This document shows positions 49,448-61,971 of a stretch of 64,000 nucleotides of DNA, piece after piece (the stretch's first letter is position 1; the number at the start of each line of letters is the position of its first letter). The DNA lies in NCBI RefSeq assembly GCF_002964785.1, contig NZ_PQCC01000022.1:96619-160618 (forward strand). Direction: 5' to 3'. The notes under the pieces are model-generated. The model did not search any database and was not told where the DNA came from. It saw only the letters and a program-made list of their open reading frames with translations. A program made the translations under genes and the position numbers. This stretch comes from Pseudoalteromonas sp. T1lg48 (GTDB lineage: Bacteria; Pseudomonadota; Gammaproteobacteria; Enterobacterales; Alteromonadaceae).

Positions 49448-50750
49448 TTACTTATCCAGATAATCAAACACCAGATTAGTTAAGGCCTTCACGCCCAAAG
49501 GCAACCCCTGCTCATCGATATAAAAGTGCGGTGAGTGATTGCTTGGCGCCGTTTTCGCATCCTGATCTGCCGGTGTGATCCCTAAGAAAAAGAACATTCC
49601 CGGTGTTTCCAAGGCATAGTATGAAAAGTCTTCGGCACCGGTGATCAAATCGGTGATAATGACATTATCCTTACCCGCCGCCTGCTCCAGGGTAGGCATC
49701 ATCTGCGCCGTTAATACCGGGTTATTGACCGTCACCGGGTAACCATGGTCTATATGCACCTCGGCCTTGGCTCCAGCTGCCTGTGCGGTTAATTCGGCGG
49801 TATGCTTTAAGCGCTTTTTAATGTCGGCGCGCATATCCTGATCAAAGGTACGAATGGTACCGACCATTTCCACCTCATCGGGAATAATGTTATTACGCAC
49901 GCCACCTTTTATGGCTCCGAAGGAAATAACCGAAGGCGCCTTAGTGACATCCACCTGCCGTGAAGCTATGGTTTGGGTGGCCATAATAATTTGACTGGAC
50001 GCCACGATAGGATCTATGCCATTCCACGGCCTCGAACCATGGGTCTGACGGCCACTGACCGTGATGCTAAAGGCATCCGAGCTGGCCATTAGCGGCCCCG
50101 AACGCAAACCTATCTGGCCACTGTTTAATGACGAGGTCACATGCAAACCGAAAACCGCCTCCGGCTTTTCGGCAAACAAACCTTCTTTCAGCATCAGCTC
50201 GGCCCCCCTCCTCACCTTGGGGCGCCCCTTCTTCCGCGGGTTGAAATATCAATAATACATCGCCGGCAAGCTGATCTTGTAACGCCACCAGCGACTGTGC
50301 CACCGCCATCAGGATGGCCACGTGAGCGTCATGGCCACAGGCATGCATCACGCCCACGTCTTCACCGCGATAGCTGGACGTTTGCTTTGAGGCAAAGGGT
50401 AAGTCTACCTGCTCGGTCACCGGCAGAGCATCCATATCGGCGCGCAACGCAATCAAAGGGCCACTTTTGCCACCCTTAATTTTTGCCACCACCCCAGTAT
50501 GGGCAACGCCAGTTTGTACCTCTAGACCTAAACTTTTGAGGTGCTCGGCGATATATTTGGCGGTAGTAAACTCACGGTTACTAAGCTCAGGGTATTGATG
50601 TAAATGACGACGCCATTCGATCTACTTCTCCCCTACCTCGGCATTAGCGGTATCGATTTGCGCCGCTAAAGAGGCGGCATAAGTGTGCGCGCTCAGGCCC
50701 GTAAAGGCGCTAAAAAGCAGTGCGTGGCATAATGGCTTACGTAGTTTCAT
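49448..50750 (-). pseudogene. M20 amidohydrolase pseudogene (nonsense and frameshift)
   Basis: The gene would encode a secreted M20D-type amidohydrolase: a signal peptide starts at 50750 (HALLFSAFTGLSAHTYA), then IEWRRHLHQYPELSNREF, the metal site MHACGHDAHVA, FQPAEEGAPQGEEGG and a C-terminal GAEDFSYYALETPGMFFFLG. Two lesions are visible. An in-frame TAG at 50622-50624 lies between GEK and IEWRR, and a G6 run (C6 on the plus strand, 50203-50208) holds one base too many, shifting the frame between EEGG and AELMLKEG. Restoring both would give about 433 residues. Two independent defects argue for real decay rather than a single sequencing slip. Confidence 0.88.
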
Positions 50751-50864
50751 TGATTCATCCCCTGTTGAATGCATTTGGCTGCTGGCTCTGTGAACGGCAC
50801 AGCTGTACTAAAAGTAGGCTATCAGGGGAGCAATCAAAAGCACAATGCGACAAAAGGCAGGTAT

Positions 50865-50895
50865 AAAAAACCACCGCAGAGGCGGTGGTTTTTTT
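50865..50895. terminator. Bidirectional terminator after the FKBP gene
   Basis: AAAAAACCACCGC pairs with GCGGTGGTTTTTTT around AGAG. On the minus strand it ends the ybeL-lonH-FKBP run. Confidence 0.93.
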
Positions 50896-50912
50896 GATTG
50901 ATTGGTACTCAG

Positions 50913-51386
50913 TTAACCGAGGCGCAGTAGTTCAACCTCAAAAACGAGGGGACTAGCCGGTTCGATAATTCCCACGCGGCGATCACCATAGGCAAGATGA
51001 GCGGGAATATACAAGGTGGCCTTATCGCCCACACGCATTTGTTGCAGCCCCAATTGCCAGCCCTTGATCACCTGATTCAATTTAAAATCTAGGGGCTTGT
51101 CACGTTTAAAGGAGCTGTCAAACTCGCGTCCATCGATCAGGGTGCCACGATAGTGCACACACACCTTGGATGTTGGCTCTGGCCGTGCTCCTTCATCGCT
51201 ACGGGTATGCCACAGGATTTGCACCCCACTTGGCAGCTCTTCCAGGCTATCCTGCTCTTTGTTTTTGGCAAAGAAGTCGGCTTCCTTTTGCTTATTAACC
51301 GCCGCGACCTTGCGATTACGCAGGTGCCCGCGTATGGTCAAAACCAGTAACACCAGGATGATCGCAGACAAAATAAGATTAAGCAT
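50913..51386 (-). CDS. Membrane-anchored FKBP-type peptidyl-prolyl isomerase
   Basis: The protein (157 residues from the ATG at 51386) has an N-terminal membrane helix (about 2-20), a short charged linker and a C-terminal FKBP domain with VCVHYRGTLIDGREFDSSF, the ligand-pocket VIKGWQLGLQQMRVGDKATLYIP (in pieces), LAYGDR and a final VFEVELL strand. It should assist folding at the envelope. The ATG overlaps the end of the LonH gene by 8 bp, so translation is coupled. Confidence 0.92.
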   Translation of the reverse strand: MLNLILSAIILVLLVLTIRGHLRNRKVAAVNKQKEADFFAKNKEQDSLEELPSGVQILWHTRSDEGARPEPTSKVCVHYRGTLIDGREFDSSFKRDKPLDFKLNQVIKGWQLGLQQMRVGDKATLYIPAHLAYGDRRVGIIEPASPLVFEVELLRLG

Positions 51387-53787
51387 CGTCTTCGTCCTCC
51401 CCACCGACAATGGCGGCAATTTCGCGCAGTCTGTTCATAGCTAGGTCGTGGATACTGCCCTTGGGATAAGCGCCATCTTTACGCTCACCACATTCCTTAC
51501 CCGTCAGCAGGCTAAGGGCTTCATCGACACTGGCCACCGGGTAGATATGAAAACGCCCCTGTTCCACCGCATCGATCACATCTTGATTCAGCACTAGGTT
51601 TACGCAGTTTGACTTCGGAATAATAACCCCTTGCTCGCCACTTAAGCCACGCATTTGACAGAGCTTGAAGAACCCTTCAATTTTTTCATTCACACCGCCA
51701 ATGGCCTGTACCTCACCACGTTGGTTAATCGAACCTGTCATGGCGATACCTTGATCGATTGGCACCCGAGTAATACTCGAGACCAAGGCGCACAGTTCCG
51801 CCAAAGACGCACTGTCGCCATCGATATACCCATAGCTTTGCTCGATAGCAATATTGGCGCTGAGGGTCAGGCTGAAATCCTGGGCATATTTGCTGCCAAG
51901 ATAACCGGTCAGCAACATCACTCCTTTAGAGTGAATCGCCTTACCCAGCTCCGCCTCACGCTCGATATCGATAACGCCATCGCTACCGGCATACACAGAA
52001 GCACTGATGCGCGCCGGAGTACCAAAAGAAGTATCACCCACATGTAAAACCGTTAGGCCATTGACCATGCCTACGGCCTTGCCCTCGGTGGCAATCAAAA
52101 TGTGGCCTTCACGAATATCGCTGAGCATGTGTTCGCTCATTTGCCCGGTACGGTACTCCTTGCCAGCCAGCGCTTCGTGGACATGACTGGCATGGATTTG
52201 CTCGCTCTGATCCTGGCGAGCGTAATAGCTGGCCTCCGCCACCAACTCCATCAAATCGGCAAAGCGCGCCGAGAGTTTTTGTTGGTGTTCGGCCTGACGA
52301 TGGCTAAAGCGCAGCAATAATGACATGGCATCGCAATTGACCTCGGTTTTCAAGGTCTCGCGACAATATTCCTGTACCTTGCTAATAAACTGGTACTGGT
52401 ATTTATCCGTCCCCGGAAGATAGAAATCGAAATCCGCCAGTACCCTGAAGTGCTCGGCAAATTCTTCATCGTATTCGTTCAAGGTGTAATAGAGTTCGCG
52501 CGAGCCCAGCAAGATGACTTTAACATCCAAAGGAATAAGCTGCGGGCGCAGGGTAAAACTGCTGCCTACCGAGCTGTCCTGATAGGGTAAGTCATTTTTG
52601 ATCTGATGGGTTTTTAACGACAGCTTTAACCCGTCCCACACCTGGGCGTTGGCCATCACCTTCTCCGCATCCATGATCAAGTAACCGCCATTGGCGCGAT
52701 GTAAGGCGCCGGGCTGAATACTGCGATAACTGGTGACCAAAGACCCTTGCGAGGTGGAGTATTCAATCTTACCAAAGAGGTTCCCGAAGGTCGGGTTCGG
52801 CTCGTAGATCACTGGTGCCGCATCGTTTTCCTTGTAAGGCACCAGCAGGTTTGGGGCAAAGAATTCGGTAAGCATTTCCTTGCGGTCATACTCTTCTTCG
52901 CTCTTGTCATTGCTCTGCTCTTCATCGAGCCACTCCAGTACGGTATCGACCAGCTCGGAGCGCAGATCTTTTAAATAGCGCAACACGCCGATATGGGTGG
53001 CGTATTTGTGCTCCAGCTCGCGCAATAACGGCTTAATGGCCGCCTCTGCGGTGGCCTTTTTCAGCTTACGCAGCGCTTCGCTGGACTCGCGCTTCCATTT
53101 CGGCAGCTCGATCAAGGCATCGATTAAGGCGTCTTCAAGCTCGGTAATAGCGCTAATAAAACGCTCCTGAATGTGCTCGTCGAGGGCGCTAAATTGCTCA
53201 TCGCTTAGACGTTGGTTGTTTACTATGGGCACAAAGCCAACGTTGTTTTGATCCTCGATCAGCTCAACACTGTGTTCACTGGCCAGCTCCTCGACATGAG
53301 CCAGCGCATCTTCGTATTTGTCTTCAAATTCACGGTCGATGGACTTTTTCTTGCGCTGATAGCCAGGGTTGTCAAAGGCAGCAGGAAAGGTATCCAGAAT
53401 TTCCTCGAGCACGGCATCGATATCATCGACCAAAATCTGCCCTTCGCCCGGATTCATCAACAAGGCAATGGGTTCGCGGTGATCCTGGTAGTTATTCACA
53501 TACAACCATTCTCTGGGCGTTTCCCTGTCCTTGGCATATTGCTGAAGCTTATGTTGCACCAAGGTATATCGTCCTAGCGCCGGCTCGCCCATCACATAGG
53601 CATTGTAACCGGGCAAATGCATGCCCAAAGCAAAATCGAGGGCGCTATCGGCACGTTTTTGGCCGATAAAAGGCAGCTCTTCTGGATAAGGGTGAGTGAG
53701 GCAAGTACGAATGTGATTTTCGGAAATTTGCGGCGCAAGAGCGCTAGCACTTAAGGAGCTAACAGCGCCTGATGTCTTATGTTTCAT
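51379..53787 (-). CDS. LonH/YcbZ-type AAA-related serine protease
   Basis: The 802-residue protein is a Lon-related protease of the YcbZ (LonH) branch. The C-terminal third is a Lon protease domain with the catalytic serine in GDSASLAELCALVSS and lysine in GGVNEKIEGF. The N-terminal AAA-like part has a degenerate P-loop: MGEPALGRYTLV (residues 66-77), with Ala70 for Gly and Arg73 for the ATP-binding Lys. A long coiled insert (about 165-300) follows. It lies between ybeL and the FKBP gene on one strand. Targets unknown. Confidence 0.9.
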   Translation of the reverse strand: MKHKTSGAVSSLSASALAPQISENHIRTCLTHPYPEELPFIGQKRADSALDFALGMHLPGYNAYVMGEPALGRYTLVQHKLQQYAKDRETPREWLYVNNYQDHREPIALLMNPGEGQILVDDIDAVLEEILDTFPAAFDNPGYQRKKKSIDREFEDKYEDALAHVEELASEHSVELIEDQNNVGFVPIVNNQRLSDEQFSALDEHIQERFISAITELEDALIDALIELPKWKRESSEALRKLKKATAEAAIKPLLRELEHKYATHIGVLRYLKDLRSELVDTVLEWLDEEQSNDKSEEEYDRKEMLTEFFAPNLLVPYKENDAAPVIYEPNPTFGNLFGKIEYSTSQGSLVTSYRSIQPGALHRANGGYLIMDAEKVMANAQVWDGLKLSLKTHQIKNDLPYQDSSVGSSFTLRPQLIPLDVKVILLGSRELYYTLNEYDEEFAEHFRVLADFDFYLPGTDKYQYQFISKVQEYCRETLKTEVNCDAMSLLLRFSHRQAEHQQKLSARFADLMELVAEASYYARQDQSEQIHASHVHEALAGKEYRTGQMSEHMLSDIREGHILIATEGKAVGMVNGLTVLHVGDTSFGTPARISASVYAGSDGVIDIEREAELGKAIHSKGVMLLTGYLGSKYAQDFSLTLSANIAIEQSYGYIDGDSASLAELCALVSSITRVPIDQGIAMTGSINQRGEVQAIGGVNEKIEGFFKLCQMRGLSGEQGVIIPKSNCVNLVLNQDVIDAVEQGRFHIYPVASVDEALSLLTGKECGERKDGAYPKGSIHDLAMNRLREIAAIVGGEDEDDA

Positions 53788-53850
53788 ACAACACGTCTTT
53801 TGCTGGGCCCATTGCCGAGCCCTTGTTATTTTTAACGCCGCTCAGACTGA

Positions 53851-54309
53851 CTATGGCTGCAGCGCCTGACGATTAAAGTGAATGCCACCGCACTCGGTGC
53901 AGGGCAAGATTTCACTGGGGTGGTAAACATCTACCTTCTGATGGCAATTTTGGCACACTAAGGTGCCCATGGCTATCCATTCTCCGCTATGATAAACCCC
54001 TTTATGTTTAAAGTCTTGGCTCAGCGCCTGCCACTCTAGCTGGGACTTGTCTTCGATATGGGCCAGCTCATACCAAAGACTCTCTTTGAGTTCCTGCCAC
54101 GCCAGTGAATTATAATAGCTCTCGTGCTCGATAAAATGGTCGATATCCCGGGCCAGATAGCGCTTATACTCTTCGTATTTATCCTTGCTTAAATCCTTCA
54201 GTGCTTGCTTAGACTCTAAAAAACTTGCCACCATGTCTTTGACTTCATGGTCGTTAACATCCTTTAGCCAGTCGCTAAGATGCGATAACCATTGACGATA
54301 ATCTGCCAT
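53851..54309 (-). CDS. ybeL: YbeL/DUF1451 zinc-ribbon protein
   Basis: The protein (152 residues from the ATG at 54309, behind AAGGAG) has a long helical N-terminal part rich in Lys/Glu and Trp and a C-terminal zinc ribbon with CQNC and CTEC. It matches DUF1451 (E. coli YbeL, encoded near lnt and leuS). Function unknown. It is divergent from leuS, with 166 bp between them. Confidence 0.9.
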   Translation of the reverse strand: MADYRQWLSHLSDWLKDVNDHEVKDMVASFLESKQALKDLSKDKYEEYKRYLARDIDHFIEHESYYNSLAWQELKESLWYELAHIEDKSQLEWQALSQDFKHKGVYHSGEWIAMGTLVCQNCHQKVDVYHPSEILPCTECGGIHFNRQALQP

Positions 54310-54475
54310 ATTGACTCCTTGCACAAAATTCACCTCTACTAGTTAACTATAGTCCGCCTATCGACAATTCAATAATGGCGACAAAAAAGCCTGTCCCTTG
54401 CTGTGATTAGCCATAGATTTGGGGTATGCTATCGGGCAAATTTGTCATCATTTTGCAAGAAGTCTGGAAGAGTAG

Positions 54476-57058
<2,583 letters not shown>

Positions 57059-57059
57059 G

Positions 57060-57554
57060 ATGTTCGCCCCATCGCGTTTGCTCAACCTTATGATGCTCGG
57101 CTGCTTAGCGCTTATGCTAAGCGGCTGTGGCTTTCATTTAAAAAGAGCTTCTGACCTACCCGCGGATCTCATGACCCTGGAAGTCACGGCGACAGACCCT
57201 AACTCAGCGCTTTACGCCGAGGTATTAAAGGAGCTTGAACGTGGCAACGTTCAGGTTAATCAAAACCTCAGCGCCAATTCCCCCACACTTACCCTTAACG
57301 CCGACGGCCTCGACAGACGCGTTCTGTCGCTGTTTAAAAATGGTCAGGTGGCGGAATATGAGCTGATTTATTCGGTCTCTTATCGCCTCGAACGCGCCAA
57401 TGCCAAGCCAATTGAGCAATACTTTGAGCTCTATCGCAATTATCAGGACGATCCGGATAATGCCTTAGCTAAAGCCAATGAGATGACCATCTTGCTTGGC
57501 GAGCTGCGCAAACAGGCGAGTCGTCGTATCGTCCGTGAGTTGGCCCAGCTCTAA
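57060..57554 (+). CDS. lptE: LPS-assembly lipoprotein LptE
   Basis: The 164-residue LptE plugs the LptD barrel that inserts LPS into the outer membrane. It has a lipobox LSGCGFHLK (Cys23), the family's GCGFHLR-like start of the mature protein, and the alternating strands that follow. It starts 1 bp after leuS and its stop overlaps holA, as in E. coli leuS-lptE-holA. Confidence 0.96.
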   Translation: MFAPSRLLNLMMLGCLALMLSGCGFHLKRASDLPADLMTLEVTATDPNSALYAEVLKELERGNVQVNQNLSANSPTLTLNADGLDRRVLSLFKNGQVAEYELIYSVSYRLERANAKPIEQYFELYRNYQDDPDNALAKANEMTILLGELRKQASRRIVRELAQL

Positions 57555-58588
57555 TGCGCGTTTACGCTAATCAACTGCCGCAACAGCTACAAAAGGGGTT
57601 AGCGCCATTTTATATGGTCTTCGGTGAAGAGCCCTTTCAGGTCAGCGAATGTGTGCAGCAAATTCGCCACAGTGCTAAGCAGCAAGGCTTCGATGAAGTC
57701 ATTAAGCTTAGCGCCGGAGCGCAATTCGATTGGCAGGAGCTAGACGCCCATTATCAAAGCATGTCGCTCTTTAGTGCCCGCACCCTGATTGAAGTGGATA
57801 TGGCGGGCCAAAAACCGGGAAAAACCGGGGCCGAGCACCTGAAAAACTATGTACAATCGCCCAACCCGGATTGTGTTATCGTGCTTCACGGCATGAAGGC
57901 ATCCCAGGAAATTCAGCGCAGCGCCTGGTTTAAAGCCTTAGATCAGCAGGGTCTGTTTATCCCCTGCTACCCCTTGACGGGCAACCATTTACGACGCTGG
58001 CTCGATGGCCATTGCCGCCGCCTGCAGTTAAACCTAGAAGGCGACGCGAAACAGGTCTTGCTCGACACCACAGAAGGCAACCTGCTGGCGTGCTACCAGG
58101 AGCTGGAAAAGCTTTCCCTGCTCTATGGGCAGCGCGCTATCAACGGCCGCACTCTGCTGGGCACCTTACTGAATCAAAACAAATTCGATATCTTCGATTT
58201 GGCCAATGCCATCTTGCTTGGCGATAGCAATAAAGCCATCCAGGTATTAACTCGATTGCAAAACGACAATACCGAGCCCACCGCCATCGCCTGGGCATTA
58301 ACCAAAGAAGCGCAGCAGTTACAGAAGCTGCAGACATTGCAACAAACAGGACATGACTTTAACAACGCCTGCAAGCAATTGGCGATTTGGAAAAACCAGC
58401 AAGGCTTATACAGCCAGGCTCTGCAGCGCCTGCGCAGCGAGCACGTAAGTGAATTACTGGACCTGCTTGCGGATTTCGATAGCGCCTACAAAAGTGGCAA
58501 ACTGGGCTCTCCGTATCCCATGCTGGCTCACATCAGCGTCAGCTTTTGCCGTTCACTGCCTTTTGCCGCACCTAGCTTTGTGGAGTAA
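57554..58588 (+). CDS. holA: DNA polymerase III delta subunit
   Basis: The 344-residue delta subunit opens the beta clamp in the clamp loader. The AAA-like N-terminus carries FYMVFGEEPFQVSECVQQIR; a helical lid and the C-terminal collar domain follow (LNQNKFDIFDLANAILLGD). Length fits the family (E. coli 343). The start overlaps the lptE stop by one base. Confidence 0.96.
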   Translation: MRVYANQLPQQLQKGLAPFYMVFGEEPFQVSECVQQIRHSAKQQGFDEVIKLSAGAQFDWQELDAHYQSMSLFSARTLIEVDMAGQKPGKTGAEHLKNYVQSPNPDCVIVLHGMKASQEIQRSAWFKALDQQGLFIPCYPLTGNHLRRWLDGHCRRLQLNLEGDAKQVLLDTTEGNLLACYQELEKLSLLYGQRAINGRTLLGTLLNQNKFDIFDLANAILLGDSNKAIQVLTRLQNDNTEPTAIAWALTKEAQQLQKLQTLQQTGHDFNNACKQLAIWKNQQGLYSQALQRLRSEHVSELLDLLADFDSAYKSGKLGSPYPMLAHISVSFCRSLPFAAPSFVE

Positions 58589-58590
58589 GC

Positions 58591-59235
58591 ATGTTGTTAT
58601 TTGGCGGCACCTTTGATCCGGTGCATTTTGCCCATCTGAATATGGCCGAACAATGCCTTGAGCATTTCGGCGGTGACACCTTATTTTTTATGCCCAACCG
58701 GGTTCCCGCTCATAAACAGGCAAGCGGTATCGACAATGCCGATAAGCTGGCGATGCTGCAATTAGCCATCGCCGCCGAGCCCCGCTTTGCCATCGATGAG
58801 CGAGAGTTGCATCGCAGCGGCCCCTCTTATTCACTGTTGAGCCTGCAGGAATTACGCAGCGAACTTGATGCCAGCGGTCGCGAGCAGGAGCCAATCCTGT
58901 TTTTATTGGGCATGGACTCATTTAACGGCTTTGATTCCTGGTATCAATGGCGCGACATTCTTGAACTCTGTCACCTGGTGGTGTACCAACGCCCCGATGA
59001 GCGCCTTGATCCCTCACCTCAGTTGCAGGCCTATTTAAACCAGCACCAATGCAACCAAGGCGCTGCATTGGAGTCTAAACATGCGGGACTGGTATACTTT
59101 TTGGCCGGGCCGCAACGGGCGGTTTCTTCGACCCAAGTACGTGAGCGTTTGCAACGTGGGGAGCCCTGCGAAGATTTAATCCCCGCTGCCGTTAGCCAAT
59201 ATATCCGCGATAAGCGCCTGTATATGCCCGGTTAA
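58591..59235 (+). CDS. nadD: Nicotinate-nucleotide adenylyltransferase
   Basis: The 214-residue NadD makes nicotinate adenine dinucleotide, the step before NAD. The nucleotidyltransferase motif is GGTFDPVHFAHL and the second ATP motif is SSTQVRERLQRGE. It starts 2 bp after holA. Confidence 0.97.
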   Translation: MLLFGGTFDPVHFAHLNMAEQCLEHFGGDTLFFMPNRVPAHKQASGIDNADKLAMLQLAIAAEPRFAIDERELHRSGPSYSLLSLQELRSELDASGREQEPILFLLGMDSFNGFDSWYQWRDILELCHLVVYQRPDERLDPSPQLQAYLNQHQCNQGAALESKHAGLVYFLAGPQRAVSSTQVRERLQRGEPCEDLIPAAVSQYIRDKRLYMPG

Positions 59236-59286
59236 AAATGGTAATATCACCCGCTTGAATGAATTAGATTAAACAGAGAGTGTATT

Positions 59287-59604
59287 TTGCAAACCAACGA
59301 ACTCCTTGACTTTGCATTAGACAAAATTGACGACATGAAAGCCCGCGACGTGATCACTTTAGACGTGCGCGAAAGCTCAGACATTACCGACTACATGGTG
59401 GTGTGCTCTGGTAACTCCAAACGCCAGGTACAATCTATTGCTCACCATCTTGCCAAAGAAGCCAAAGAACATAATCTCGACGTGATCGGCCAAGAAGGTC
59501 AGGACGTTGGCGAGTGGGTCTTGGTCGACCTTGGCGATGTAATCGTCCATGTCATGCAAGATGAAACCCGTGACTTCTATCAGTTAGAAAAGCTCTGGGG
59601 TTAG
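59287..59604 (+). CDS. rsfS: Ribosomal silencing factor RsfS
   Basis: The 105-residue RsfS binds L14 and blocks 30S joining during starvation. DITDYMVVCSGNSKRQVQSIA and GEWVLVDLGDVIVHVM are family-typical. Translation begins at a TTG after an AGAGAG purine stretch. The gene ends in TAG. It lies directly before rlmH, the conserved pair. Confidence 0.97.
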   Translation: MQTNELLDFALDKIDDMKARDVITLDVRESSDITDYMVVCSGNSKRQVQSIAHHLAKEAKEHNLDVIGQEGQDVGEWVLVDLGDVIVHVMQDETRDFYQLEKLWG

Positions 59605-59607
59605 GCG

Positions 59608-60078
59608 GTGAAAATCCAATTGGTCGCCGTGGGCACCAAGATGCCTGCTTGGGTTGAAGCGGGCTTTAGCGAATATCAGCGCCGCTTTCCTAAAGACATG
59701 GCGCTGGAGCTGATAGAGATCCCCGCCGGAAAACGCGGCAAGAATGCCGATATCAAACGTATCTTGCAGCAAGAAGGTGAACGCACCCTGGCCGCTATTC
59801 CAAAGGGCAATCGCATCGTCACCCTGGAGGTTACCGGTAAGGCCATGGACACCCATCAATTGGCTAAAGCGATGGAAAAATGGCAACTCGATGGCCGAGA
59901 TGTCAGTTTATTGATCGGTGGTCCGGAAGGTCTGGCACCCGAGTGTATCGCCCGCTCGGAACAAAAATGGTCATTATCGAATTTGACCTTGCCACACCCC
60001 TTGGTCCGCATTATTGTAGCTGAAAGCCTGTACCGAGGCTGGAGCTTAAACAACAACCACCCTTATCATCGAGAATAA
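59608..60078 (+). CDS. rlmH: 23S rRNA pseudouridine-1915 N3-methyltransferase
   Basis: The 156-residue SPOUT methyltransferase modifies pseudouridine 1915 of helix 69. The SAM knot residues are in [13 protein letters not shown] and the C-terminal [26 protein letters not shown] is intact. The start codon is GTG, 3 bp after the rsfS stop. Confidence 0.98.
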   Translation: MKIQLVAVGTKMPAWVEAGFSEYQRRFPKDMALELIEIPAGKRGKNADIKRILQQEGERTLAAIPKGNRIVTLEVTGKAMDTHQLAKAMEKWQLDGRDVSLLIGGPEGLAPECIARSEQKWSLSNLTLPHPLVRIIVAESLYRGWSLNNNHPYHRE

Positions 60079-60087
60079 TAACAAACC

Positions 60088-61971
60088 ATGCTGCGCCAAC
60101 GCACTCCGATCCGCGACCATTCCGCCGAGGCCAATTTGTTTGCGCGGCGGGCCTTTACCGCCTTTGTTTTTGTGTTGCTTCTGGTCGCGGTATTAATTTC
60201 AAATCTTTATAATTTACAAATAGTTGCTCACAAGAGTTATCAAACACGTTCCAACGATAACCGCATTAAGGTGATCCCTATCGCCCCTAACCGAGGTCTG
60301 ATCTATGATCGTAACGGTAACCTGCTGGCGGAAAACAAGCCGGTGTATAACCTCGAGGTGATCCCCGAAGAAGTTGATGATCTCGATGCCGCACTCAATG
60401 ACATTGGCAAGCTGATCGACATTAGTGAGCAACAACGTGAAGAATTTTTAGACGACATCCGTCATAACCGCCGCTTTAAGAGCCAGGTACTTAAAAGCCG
60501 CCTTGATGAAAAGGAAGTGGCACTCTTTTCCGTTAATCAGCATAAGTTTCCCGGTTTTAGCATAGAGGCCCGCCTAGCCCGCTCTTACCCCTATGGCGAT
60601 ACCCTCACCCATGCGCTCGGCTATGTGGCCAAACTCAATAAAAAAGAGCTGGCTCAGCTAGAGGCTGAAGATCTGGCCACAAACTACCGCGCCACGCGGG
60701 ATTTCGGTAAATTGGGCTTAGAAAAGTTTTATGAAACCGAATTACACGGCGAAGTGGGTTCACAGTCGGTGGAGATTAACAACCGTGGTCGGGTGCTACG
60801 CAGTCTGGATGAAACCGCTCCGGTGCCGGGTAAAGATCTGGTGTTAACAATAGACATTGGTTTACAACAAATCGCCCAATTGAGTTTGGAGGATAAACGC
60901 GGCGCGGTGATTGCCCTTGATGCCAAAACCGGCGGCATCCTTGCCCTGTATTCCAACCCCAGCTACGACCCCAACCTGTTTGTCCATGGCATCAGCTCGG
61001 CGGATTATAAGGCCTTATTAAATCCCGATAGGCCACTGATCAACCGTGCCACCCAAGGACGTTATGCTCCGGCTTCAACCATCAAACCGCATATGGCAAT
61101 TTTCGGCATGGAAGAAGGCTTAGTGACCGAGCAGACTAAGATGTACGATCCGGGATTTTTCCAAATTCCCAATGTCGAGCACAAATGGCGAGACTGGCGC
61201 CGCTGGGGCCACGGCCATGTTGACGTATACAAGGCCATTGAAGAGTCATGCGACACCTATTTTTACGATATCGCCTATCGCGCCGGCATCACCAAGATCA
61301 GTGATTTTATGGCACAATTTGGCTTTGGCGATCTCTCCGGCATTGATATCAAAGAAGAAACCACCGCCATTTTGCCCTCGCGGGAGTGGAAAGAAGGTCG
61401 TTTTCGCGAGCCCTGGTGGCGCGGCGACACCATATCTGTGGGCATAGGTCAGGGCTATTGGACCGCAACACCGATTCAAATCGCCAACTCCATCAATATA
61501 TTGGTTAACAAGGGCAAACACCATCCGCCGCACCTGGTACAACAGTTACGCCGCGATGAGGAAGTGGAAGACATCAATAATGATGAAAAGCCACCGATTG
61601 AGTTGAACAACCCAAGGCATTGGCAAATAGCCCTAGACGCCATGCATAATACCGTGACCAAGGTCACAGGTACGGCGCATAAGGCCTTTAAAGGTGCCAC
61701 CTACGATCCGGCCGGTAAGACCGGGACGGCGCAAGTAGTCAGTATTGCTCAGGGTGAACGCTACGAGGCCGATAAACTCAAAGAGCGCCACCGTGATAAC
61801 GCCATCTATGTGGGCTTTGCTCCCTTTAACGACCCGCAAATCGTGGTCACCATTATCGTAGAGAATACCGGCGGCGGTGCCTCGGTGGCGGCCCCGATCG
61901 CCCGTCAGGTGATGGATTATTATTTCATCGCTAACCCTATTAGCCAAGGCAAGAAGGAGCCGCAGTCATGA
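60088..61971 (+). CDS. mrdA: Penicillin-binding protein 2
   Basis: The 627-residue PBP2 is the elongasome transpeptidase. One N-terminal membrane helix (about 22-44) precedes the dimerisation domain and the transpeptidase domain with Ser330 in PASTIKP (STIK), the SxN-type triad SCD (EESCDTYFYD) and KTGTAQ. It is encoded with its partner RodA, whose gene overlaps its end by 4 bp. Confidence 0.98.
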   Translation: MLRQRTPIRDHSAEANLFARRAFTAFVFVLLLVAVLISNLYNLQIVAHKSYQTRSNDNRIKVIPIAPNRGLIYDRNGNLLAENKPVYNLEVIPEEVDDLDAALNDIGKLIDISEQQREEFLDDIRHNRRFKSQVLKSRLDEKEVALFSVNQHKFPGFSIEARLARSYPYGDTLTHALGYVAKLNKKELAQLEAEDLATNYRATRDFGKLGLEKFYETELHGEVGSQSVEINNRGRVLRSLDETAPVPGKDLVLTIDIGLQQIAQLSLEDKRGAVIALDAKTGGILALYSNPSYDPNLFVHGISSADYKALLNPDRPLINRATQGRYAPASTIKPHMAIFGMEEGLVTEQTKMYDPGFFQIPNVEHKWRDWRRWGHGHVDVYKAIEESCDTYFYDIAYRAGITKISDFMAQFGFGDLSGIDIKEETTAILPSREWKEGRFREPWWRGDTISVGIGQGYWTATPIQIANSINILVNKGKHHPPHLVQQLRRDEEVEDINNDEKPPIELNNPRHWQIALDAMHNTVTKVTGTAHKAFKGATYDPAGKTGTAQVVSIAQGERYEADKLKERHRDNAIYVGFAPFNDPQIVVTIIVENTGGGASVAAPIARQVMDYYFIANPISQGKKEPQS

